From positions 1 to 5,528 of the forward strand of contig CAJUQU010000276.1 in the NCBI GenBank assembly GCA_910588595.1: a stretch of DNA of 5,528 nt. The letters are read 5' to 3'. Below, one piece after another: positions 1-4,885 of the stretch. The notes under the pieces are model-generated. The model did not search any database. It was not told the origin of the DNA and saw only the letters and a list, made by a program, of their open reading frames with translations. A program made the position numbers and the translations under genes. Each line of letters opens with the position of its first letter. The stretch's first letter is position 1. Source of the DNA: an uncultured Lachnospiraceae bacterium (lineage in GTDB: Bacteria > Bacillota_A > Clostridia > Lachnospirales > Lachnospiraceae).

Positions 1-568
1 AAATATTGATGTAATATCTTCTCGCCTCACATGTCCAGTCCTCATCCGCATCGCGTGTTCCGAACTTTCCAAAACCATCCGCGCTGAAAAGTACTTTCTC
101 TGTCTGTTCGTAAGTGACCATAACTTCCGGCCAATGCACCATTGGTGCCATGAAGAACTGTAATGTATGCTTTCCGATCGAAAGTGTATCGCCTTCCTTT
201 ACGGTGATCGCCTTGTCATCAGGATTAACATCAAAAAACTGCTGGAACATCTGGAAAGTCTTTGCATTTCCAACAAGTTTCATATCCGGAAAGCGCTCGA
301 TCAGCTGCATGATGCTGCCGCCGTGGTCAGGCTCCATATGTTGTATGACAAGATAGTCAACTTTTCTTGTCCCCAATGCCTCATCCAGGCTGCTCATCCA
401 CTCTGCTGTGGCACGCGGATCGACTGTATCCATCACGACAACCTGCTCATCCAATATGATATAAGAGTTGTAAGCCATACCTTTTTCCAGTTCGTACTGC
501 CCCTCAAAAAGCGTGATCTCCCTGTCATTGACTCCAATATTTATAATATCTTCTGTAACCTTTTCCAC
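1..568 (-). CDS. fprA: Flavodiiron protein (FprA-type A flavoprotein), N-terminal part, cut by window edge
   Basis: The visible 189 residues form the metallo-beta-lactamase-like domain of a flavodiiron protein, a cytoplasmic enzyme that reduces O2 to water and/or NO to N2O in anaerobes. The diiron ligand pattern is clear: H77-x-E79-x-D81-H82 in HMEPDHGG, then H145 (APMVHWPE) and D164 (FSADGFGKFG), at the spacing expected for the family. The C-terminal flavodoxin (FMN) domain and the last iron-binding histidine would lie beyond the left edge, since full-length members are about 400 residues. The start is GTG at 568: an in-frame TAG sits seven codons upstream, directly before an AGGAGGAGGAG ribosome site, and the next in-frame ATG is codon 31, too far into the conserved fold. 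The gene has its own promoter and follows the cotJ terminator, so it is probably transcribed separately. Whether it prefers O2 or NO cannot be read from this part. Confidence 0.95.
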   Translation of the reverse strand, partial: MEKVTEDIINIGVNDREITLFEGQYELEKGMAYNSYIILDEQVVVMDTVDPRATAEWMSSLDEALGTRKVDYLVIQHMEPDHGGSIMQLIERFPDMKLVGNAKTFQMFQQFFDVNPDDKAITVKEGDTLSIGKHTLQFFMAPMVHWPEVMVTYEQTEKVLFSADGFGKFGTRDADEDWTCEARRYYINI

Positions 569-570
569 TG

Positions 571-588
571 TCCTTTTCTCCTCCTCCT
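571..588 (-). promoter_or_regulatory. Strong ribosome binding site fixing the GTG start of fprA
   Basis: On the minus strand AGGAGGAGGAG (588-578) lies 9 nt before the GTG at 568, and a second AAAAGGA (577-571) lies 2 nt before it. The in-frame TAG just upstream overlaps this purine tract, so GTG is the only well-supported start. Confidence 0.8.
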
Positions 589-621
589 AATATTTTCTGC
601 CATATCTTATGTGCAAATATT

Positions 622-650
622 ATTTTACCATAAAATCCCGCATATACCAA
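622..650 (-). promoter_or_regulatory. Sigma-A-type promoter with extended -10 for fprA
   Basis: On the minus strand TTGGTA (650-645, 4 of 6 to TTGACA) is followed after exactly 17 nt by TAAAAT (627-622, 5 of 6 to TATAAT). TGG directly before the -10 makes an extended TGnTAAAAT element. Transcription would begin near 615, leaving a leader of about 47 nt with no obvious regulatory fold. It lies between the cotJ terminator and fprA, as expected for an independent vegetative transcript. This is motif matching only. Confidence 0.6.
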
Positions 651-670
651 ACGATTTTTATTCTTTTCAC

Positions 671-730
671 AAAAAAACTCCTATTCAGTATGCATCAGTT
701 CTATCAAACGCATACTGACATAAGAGTTTT
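671..730 (-). terminator. Intrinsic terminator after cotJC
   Basis: Read on the minus strand, AAACTC-TTAT-(G)-TCAGTATGC pairs with GCATACTGA-ATAG-GAGTTT. This gives 19 base pairs with a single bulged G and one G-U pair around a 16-nt loop, spanning 729-675. The 3' arm runs into seven consecutive T (677-671). It begins 17 nt after the cotJC stop and would end the cotJ transcript before the fprA promoter. The plus strand reads GAGTTTT after the same hairpin, so weak bidirectional activity is possible, but no plus-strand gene needs it. Confidence 0.85.
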
Positions 731-746
731 ATTTGTCACCACTTCA

Positions 747-1343
747 TTACCTGTCAAATTCCGGGTTAAATGCATAGAAGTTGCGCGAATCAAGGTTCTC
801 CTGCGCAATGCGGAGTGCTTCACCAAACCGCTGGAAGTGCACGATCTCCCTCGCCCGCAGGAATTTGATGGGATCGCAGACATCTGGATCCTTCACCAAA
901 CGCAGGATATTGTCGTATGTTGTCCGGGCTTTCTGTTCTGCTGCCATATCCTCCATCAGATCCGTGATCACATCACCCTTCGACTGAAATTCACAGGCGT
1001 TGAACGGAATCCCTCCTGCCGCCTGCGGCCAGAGCGCCAGTGTATGATCGACATAATATTTGTCAAAGCCGGATTCCTTGATCTCTTCCGGTGTGAGATT
1101 CCTTGTCAGCTGGTACACGATCGCACAGATCATCTCGAAATGGGCTAACTCCTCCGTTCCGATATCGGTAAGTACGCCAGTCACTGTATTGTATGGCATT
1201 GTATATCGCTGTGCAAGGTAGCGCATGGATGCCGCAAGCTCGCCGTCAGGACCTCCGTACTGGCTGATGATAACCTGCGCGATCTTTGGATTGGTCTGGG
1301 TAATTTTAACCGGATACTGTAATCTTTTTTCATAATTCCACAT
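747..1343 (-). CDS. cotJC: CotJC spore coat protein, manganese-catalase family
   Basis: This 198-residue protein has the length and sequence character of CotJC, the largest product of the cotJ operon, found in the coat of Bacillus and clostridial spores. It opens with MWNYEKRLQYPVK, typical of CotJC, and carries a complete set of candidate dimanganese ligands by comparison with manganese catalases: E35 (GGPDGELAAS), E65 and H68 (DIGTEELAHFEM), E136 (MAAEQKAR) and H169 (AREIVHFQRF). Catalase activity is therefore plausible, though inferred from family knowledge. It starts with ATG at 1343 in a TAATG overlap with the cotJB stop, and AAGGAGG lies 9 nt upstream inside cotJB, which implies translational coupling. 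Expression is expected in the sporulating mother cell, as for Bacillus cotJ. A strong terminator follows 17 nt after the stop. Confidence 0.95.
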   Translation of the reverse strand: MWNYEKRLQYPVKITQTNPKIAQVIISQYGGPDGELAASMRYLAQRYTMPYNTVTGVLTDIGTEELAHFEMICAIVYQLTRNLTPEEIKESGFDKYYVDHTLALWPQAAGGIPFNACEFQSKGDVITDLMEDMAAEQKARTTYDNILRLVKDPDVCDPIKFLRAREIVHFQRFGEALRIAQENLDSRNFYAFNPEFDR

Positions 1344-1627
1344 TAGTTATAGCCTCCTTCCCATGGCCAATCCTGCGTGGCCCATTTCCATTCCCTGCTG
1401 TCCATGTCAACGATACTGAGCACAAGCGGACCATACTTTTCCGTGTAGTCCTTCACAAGCTTGTTCTTCAGTGCATTGTACTGCCTGAAATTCTCCATTC
1501 CCTGCTGATCGTATGGATGGGTATCGAGGTAGAGGTTCAGCTCCTTCAATGCAAAATCAACTTTACTGATCTCAAGCAGGAGCTTCTGGCGTTCTGAGTC
1601 CATACATGGTTTGCATCCGATATTCAT
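1343..1627 (-). CDS. cotJB: CotJB spore coat protein
   Basis: This 94-residue protein matches the CotJB family, a small spore-coat protein encoded between CotJA and CotJC. Hallmarks are the helical segment ISKVDFALKELNLYLDTHPYD (about residues 20-40), the central EKYGPL (63-68) and the Trp-rich end with W80, W82, W87 and W89. It has no signal peptide or membrane segment, and its biochemical role is unknown; it is thought to act with the other CotJ proteins in the coat. The ATG at 1627 overlaps the cotJA stop in an ATGA arrangement and is preceded by AAGGGGAG at suitable spacing. This start is preferred to the internal ATG at codon 9, which has no ribosome site. The extra N-terminal segment contains a C5-x-x-C8 pair. 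Confidence 0.93.
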   Translation of the reverse strand: MNIGCKPCMDSERQKLLLEISKVDFALKELNLYLDTHPYDQQGMENFRQYNALKNKLVKDYTEKYGPLVLSIVDMDSREWKWATQDWPWEGGYN

Positions 1628-1797
1628 CCCTTCACTCCCCTTCCCAAAAATGGTTTGTTGAGTTCAGGAAAGATCGTGCCTGTCTTAAACGCCTCATCAA
1701 GATTTTCGTACATATTACAATTTCTCTGCCACGGTACGTATGCCATCGCTACCGGAAACTGTTCCGTATATGGCATCTGTGGTTTCCATTCCTGCAT
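1624..1797 (-). CDS. cotJA: CotJA spore coat-associated protein (57 aa)
   Basis: A short gene, easily missed, of 57 codons plus stop. The translation contains the CotJA family core: AMAYVPWQ (residues 17-24) followed by MYENLDEAFKTGTIFPELNK (about 29-48), i.e. the conserved Y-x-PWQ ... Y ... GT-FPEL pattern. In Bacillus subtilis CotJA is about 80 residues, so this is a compact form lacking most of the N-terminal extension. CotJA is needed with CotJC for coat assembly in Bacillus (family knowledge). The ATG at 1797 has AAGGAG ending about 10 nt upstream, slightly long but acceptable. The stop TGA (1626-1624) overlaps the cotJB ATG, so the three genes are a single translationally coupled operon. 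Confidence 0.93.
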   Translation of the reverse strand: MQEWKPQMPYTEQFPVAMAYVPWQRNCNMYENLDEAFKTGTIFPELNKPFLGRGVKG

Positions 1798-1836
1798 ATC
1801 CGCACTGCTCCTTGTTGTTTTTGAATAGTTACTATC

Positions 1837-1864
1837 ATAATATGTCGGATTTGCGAAAATGCTA
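1837..1864 (-). promoter_or_regulatory. Weak candidate sporulation (sigma-E-like) promoter for cotJ
   Basis: On the minus strand CATATTAT (1844-1837) resembles the sigma-E -10 consensus CATACAnT, and TAGCATT (1864-1858) partly matches the -35 (G/T)(A/C)ATATT with a 13-nt spacer. It would overlap the stop codon of the upstream CPBP gene. The gap upstream of cotJA holds no intrinsic terminator, so read-through from the CPBP operon is also possible. cotJ is sigma-E dependent in Bacillus; the match here is imperfect. Confidence 0.25.
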
Positions 1865-2890
1865 CTCTTCTACCACTTTCCGAAACGGCTTGGCAAACAG
1901 GAAAACACCAAAGATCAAGCCGTTCATCACCAGTCCAACAAGAAACTCCCCCCATGTGATCGTCTGGTTTTCCAGCACACTGGAAGTATAGTTGTTGGAA
2001 ATAATGGGAACCAGATTATTGTTCATAAAATGCAACACTACCGGAACCCAGATATTGTTCGTTTTCATATAGGCATACGCAAAAAAGATACCAAGCGTAA
2101 TGCAAGTGACCTGTTGTGACAGGACCATCAGGAGCTGGCTGTCCTGCGTGTAGTAAAACAAGTCAACGGGAAGATGCCACAGCCCCCACACGACACCGAG
2201 CAGCAGTACGCCGCCCCGCATGCCGAAACGTTTCTGCATCAGGGGCTGCAGATAATACCGCCAGCCATACTCCTCGCCCAGAAATGCCGTATATAGAAAA
2301 AAGAAATTCACAGGAAGTACAGCCGTCTGAATCCATGTGACTGGATTTGTCACCAGTTCTACGAGAAGACTCCCCTGACCGCTGCTCAACAGCGCGATCA
2401 CTGTCCGTAGCAGATAGAGCGCCAAAAACAAAAAGATGCAGAACCACGAGGAAGCCCCGCTGTTCCAACACAGGCCATACGCCCTGCGCTTTTCTTTCTT
2501 CGTTGCCAGCAGTATGATCCACCCGACAATACTCGAACCGATGATCAGCAATTGGGACGCCACAAGCCATATAGGGATGAAATACCCATTGACGACACTG
2601 ATCCCTGCATAAGGATAAAAAATTGAGATAACAGCCAACACCGCCAGCATGACAGTCACACAGATAAAAAACACATAGAATCCTCTTGGAATCAGGGGAT
2701 CTTTTTTTGGAGCGCACAATACAGCCAGCATCACACCCGCCGCCGGATAAAACATCTGCGCGTTCGGAAACAGACTTAGATCGATATTTTTGCTGCTCCC
2801 ATACCACATCAATATACCCATCAGGCAAGTGACACCGTATGCGACTGCGATATAGATAAGCAATTCCCTGCTTTTCTCCGTACTTTTCAC
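1862..2890 (-). CDS. CPBP family intramembrane metalloprotease homologue (Abi/CAAX protease-like)
   Basis: An integral membrane protein of 342 residues from the chosen start, with about eight hydrophobic segments and the three CPBP (formerly CAAX/Abi) motifs. These are E206-E207-x-x-x-R211 (GEEYGWR), W235-x-x-x-H239 (WGLWHLP, Trp replacing the common Phe) and H287-x-x-x-N291 (LHFMNNN). All predicted catalytic/metal residues are present, so an active glutamic-type or metal-assisted protease is plausible. Family members process peptides, give bacteriocin self-immunity or act in envelope stress; the substrate here is unknown. GTG at 2890 was chosen because AAAGGGTGA ends 5 nt before it; the GTG at 2899 (three residues longer) has its AAAGG directly abutting the codon, with no spacing. 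The gene lies 14 nt after the lipoprotein stop and is probably co-transcribed with it. No terminator follows. Confidence 0.9.
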   Translation of the reverse strand: MKSTEKSRELLIYIAVAYGVTCLMGILMWYGSSKNIDLSLFPNAQMFYPAAGVMLAVLCAPKKDPLIPRGFYVFFICVTVMLAVLAVISIFYPYAGISVVNGYFIPIWLVASQLLIIGSSIVGWIILLATKKEKRRAYGLCWNSGASSWFCIFLFLALYLLRTVIALLSSGQGSLLVELVTNPVTWIQTAVLPVNFFFLYTAFLGEEYGWRYYLQPLMQKRFGMRGGVLLLGVVWGLWHLPVDLFYYTQDSQLLMVLSQQVTCITLGIFFAYAYMKTNNIWVPVVLHFMNNNLVPIISNNYTSSVLENQTITWGEFLVGLVMNGLIFGVFLFAKPFRKVVEE

Positions 2891-2895
2891 TAAAT

Positions 2896-2904
2896 TCACC
2901 CTTT
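2896..2904 (-). promoter_or_regulatory. Ribosome binding site deciding the CPBP gene start
   Basis: AAAGGGTGA lies between the lipoprotein stop (TAG, 2907-2905) and the CPBP gene. It resembles the anti-16S complement AAAGGAGGTGA with two bases missing. AAGGG is 8 nt from the GTG at 2890 but runs into the GTG at 2899, so the downstream start is favoured. Confidence 0.5.
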
Positions 2905-3348
2905 CTATCTGATTATAAACTGTACCAGCTTCATGTCCTCATCAAAAGCGATGGTAAATTGGATCGTTCCCTCCTCGTAACGCCCTACCATGACAACCCC
3001 GCCGAAGGACTCCTGCGTCTCCTGATCGACATTGCCTAGAACGATCGTCTTTGAGATCTCCTGAAACGCACCGCACTTTTCATGATACGGATCACTTTGA
3101 GATGCAAAATTTTCTACTGTGAGTATTTCCTGGAACGCATCACTCCCCATATCGATGATGCTCTGATAGTCCTGGTCATTGAAATAGTCAACTGCCTTTT
3201 GCGCCTCCGCTTTGACTGTCTCCTCGTCAAACTGCTCCGGCAGTGGCTGCGCGCCGCATGCCGTAAGTGTCAATATCATCATAAACACCCCGGCAATTTT
3301 GCCGATCATCCCTTTTTTCTTAAATAAATTTTTCATAGTTAACAGCAT
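2905..3348 (-). CDS. Small lipoprotein, DUF3887-like
   Basis: A 147-residue secreted lipoprotein. The N-terminus has basic residues (KNLFKKK), a hydrophobic stretch (about 14-28) and a lipobox L28-T-A-C31 followed by G, so C31 would be lipidated and the mature 117 residues would sit on the outer face of the membrane. The mature part begins acidic, then has the helical segment KAEAQKAVDYFNDQDYQSII and a C-terminal beta-rich end (GTIQFTIAFDEDMKLVQF). This resembles DUF3887, whose function is unknown. There is one further cysteine, C92. ATG at 3348 has AAGGA 5 nt upstream; ATG at 3336 (codon 5) is a possible alternative but lies 12 nt from AAAGGA. The gene is preceded by a good promoter and heads an operon with the CPBP membrane protein. 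Confidence 0.85.
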   Translation of the reverse strand: MLLTMKNLFKKKGMIGKIAGVFMMILTLTACGAQPLPEQFDEETVKAEAQKAVDYFNDQDYQSIIDMGSDAFQEILTVENFASQSDPYHEKCGAFQEISKTIVLGNVDQETQESFGGVVMVGRYEEGTIQFTIAFDEDMKLVQFIIR

Positions 3349-3371
3349 TCCTTTCCTTATATATAAATATA

Positions 3372-3400
3372 ACTATAAACCAAGTACTCCATCCGGTCAG
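3372..3400 (-). promoter_or_regulatory. Sigma-A-type promoter for the lipoprotein-CPBP operon
   Basis: On the minus strand CTGACC (3400-3395, 4 of 6 to TTGACA) and TATAGT (3377-3372, 5 of 6 to TATAAT) are separated by exactly 17 nt. Transcription would begin near 3365, only about 17 nt before the lipoprotein ATG, leaving room for its ribosome site. A 7-bp tandem repeat (TCAGAAA/TCAGAAT on the plus strand, 3397-3410) overlaps the -35 and could be an operator. Confidence 0.5.
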
Positions 3401-3505
3401 AAATCAGAATCGTGAACCTCCTGTTTCGCACCATTGTGTTGTTAATCTTTCTAGATGATACCATCGCATCGTCATCGAACACGCTCTGCTCTAGTGCTCC
3501 ATTGG

Positions 3506-3541
3506 GACAGAAATTGCACTGCCAGTGCCGGATATTTTGTC
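3506..3541. repeat. Imperfect inverted repeat (hairpin) downstream of the kinase gene
   Basis: On the plus strand GACA-(g)-AAAT-(t)-GCACT pairs with AGTGC-(cggat)-ATTT-TGTC around GCC. This makes a 13-bp stem interrupted by a bulge and an asymmetric internal loop; its tip is the exact palindrome GCACTG-C-CAGTGC (3516-3528). It lies about 60 nt after the kinase stop. There is no clean T-run on either side, so it is either a weak terminator, a structured RNA element or part of a dispersed repeat. Confidence 0.55.
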
Positions 3542-3601
3542 AGTCTGCAAGGCGGCGATGCGGCATCACTAACATTCCGATCCGCCACTTTCAAAATCCA
3601 C

Positions 3602-4882
3602 TCAACCATTGTCAGGAAACAACAGTGTGACAGAGAATACCTCCCCCTTCTGGTCTGTCTGCATCTCGCCGTGATACTTCTCCACGGCATTGCGCACATT
3701 CTCCAGACCGATCCCGTCATGCCCTGTCTTTGAGGACTTTCCCGGCGTGTATGTTCCCTTTGTGGTATTGGACATCTTTATGACGCAAAAGTCCTGAATC
3801 TGTTCACCTTGCAGCTGCAGCCGAAACTGCTCGTTATCTTTCCCCGCATCCAACGCGTTATCCAGCAGATTGGCAAATATTGTCGTCGTGTCCATCTCCG
3901 ACAGGAAATCGAGACGGACGCCCATCAGACTGCACTGAAACTTCTCCTGATCCAACTGCTTTAATTTGTCATTCAGGATCATGTTGAGCATGCGGTTGTC
4001 CGTATAGTACGTCATTCCGAGTGCATTCAGCATCTGGTGCACGTCGGCAACATAATCCTGGTATTCTGCGATCTTCTGCGACTGTTCCAACATCTGCAAG
4101 TGGTTCCGGATATCATGGATCACCTTGCGCGACTTCGCATAGTTGGCTTCCAGATCTGCATAAAACTGGTGTGTCAGCTCGTTCTGCTGTCTCATCAGTT
4201 CCAGCTTGTGCTTTAACTCCTGCGTCTTTGACACATCATACCAGAAGTAGAGACAGTACAGGTTGATCACCAGCGTGAGCGCACAATACACGACCAGCCA
4301 CTCATGTCCGAACCGCATCAGAAAGACATCGGAGCTTACAGTGAACATGAAAATGAGAACTGCACTGATGACTGGCACCAGAAGCATCCCACGGATCTTG
4401 AACTGCGGCTGTAAGGTCATATACCTTTTTCGGATCAGCATCCTCATTACAAAAGTGACCGCTATCAGAAAACATGCCTTCAAAAGAATCATCATATAAA
4501 CAAATGTTTCATATTCTAAGGAATACACCTCGTACAACTTCGCCGCTATTAAGATCGCGATCAATTGTGTCGCGTACATACAGAACATAAATCCGACCTG
4601 GTACAATATCCCTGTCCTGTTGTGGTGATACAACAGATATCCGACAAAAATATAACAGGTTGTGATCATGACCATCGTTACTGCGTCATCCTGCCAGATC
4701 CTCGGAGTCATCACGGTCAATGACGCGAAAATGATCCATGCCGCGCTCCTTGCGATGCGGATCAATACCCTGTTTTGTGCCCTTTTTTCATCGTGCGGCA
4801 ATAAAGTGACCAGGTACACAGAACAAAATGTCAGGCAGGCAATATCCAGAAACGCGAATACCCAGTCTGCAATCGTCGGCAT
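3602..4882 (-). CDS. GHKL-domain sensor histidine kinase (AgrC-like)
   Basis: A 426-residue membrane sensor kinase. Residues 1 to about 217 are hydrophobic, with six or seven transmembrane segments (roughly 4-28, 44-59, 68-85, 90-115, 125-149, 164-183, 194-215), as in peptide-sensing AgrC-type kinases. A linker coiled-coil (about 218-250) leads to the phosphoacceptor H256 in VIHDIRNHLQML. The GHKL ATPase domain follows: N-box NLLDNALDAG with N338 and N342, and G-box HDGIGLENV (388-396). It would autophosphorylate H256 and pass the phosphate to the LytTR regulator encoded 3 nt upstream. ATG at 4882 has AAGGAGG (4896-4890) 7 nt before it, inside the end of the regulator gene, so the two are translationally coupled. 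The ligand is unknown; an Agr-like peptide is an analogy only. Confidence 0.93.
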   Translation of the reverse strand: MPTIADWVFAFLDIACLTFCSVYLVTLLPHDEKRAQNRVLIRIARSAAWIIFASLTVMTPRIWQDDAVTMVMITTCYIFVGYLLYHHNRTGILYQVGFMFCMYATQLIAILIAAKLYEVYSLEYETFVYMMILLKACFLIAVTFVMRMLIRKRYMTLQPQFKIRGMLLVPVISAVLIFMFTVSSDVFLMRFGHEWLVVYCALTLVINLYCLYFWYDVSKTQELKHKLELMRQQNELTHQFYADLEANYAKSRKVIHDIRNHLQMLEQSQKIAEYQDYVADVHQMLNALGMTYYTDNRMLNMILNDKLKQLDQEKFQCSLMGVRLDFLSEMDTTTIFANLLDNALDAGKDNEQFRLQLQGEQIQDFCVIKMSNTTKGTYTPGKSSKTGHDGIGLENVRNAVEKYHGEMQTDQKGEVFSVTLLFPDNG

Positions 4883-4885
4883 CTG

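Larger units (their letters stand above)
3349..3601. other. Intergenic region between sensor kinase and lipoprotein, no gene supported
   Basis: This 253-bp gap holds no ORF with both a start codon and a ribosome site on either strand. The part near the kinase stop is rich in palindromes (3506-3541 and 3557-3567 among them). The middle has three CATCG copies (3462-3477) and an isolated AGGAGG on the minus strand (3422-3417) with no ATG, GTG or TTG at usable distance. The part next to the lipoprotein gene carries its promoter. No convincing kinase terminator with a T-run is seen. Confidence 0.6.

Noticed and set aside
167..718. Long plus-strand ORF (183 codons) opposite fprA
   Set aside because: It is antisense to a clearly conserved flavodiiron domain, runs through its promoter and the cotJ terminator, and has no family features.
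609..1148. 179-codon plus-strand ORF opposite cotJC
   Set aside because: It is antisense to CotJC, whose five metal ligands and operon overlap show the real coding strand; no ribosome site supports the plus-strand frame.
2163..2828. 221-codon minus-strand ORF inside the CPBP gene
   Set aside because: It is a shifted frame of the CPBP coding sequence; the Cys/Arg-rich translation has no membrane segments or motifs, while the CPBP frame has all three family motifs.
3506..3541. Hairpin as the intrinsic terminator of the kinase gene
   Set aside because: The stem is interrupted and neither flank has a T-run (minus strand continues AATTTCTGTCCC), so termination cannot be asserted.
3412..3630. Plus-strand 72-codon ORF with a hydrophobic N-terminus and six cysteines, resembling a secreted Cys-rich peptide
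   Set aside because: It needs a GTG start with no Shine-Dalgarno, overlaps the kinase 3' end in antisense, and its Cys/Arg/Gln content follows from the palindromic DNA.
3455..3733. Plus-strand 92-codon ORF starting at 3455
   Set aside because: There is no ribosome site, it is antisense to the kinase end for over 100 nt, and no recognisable domain is present.
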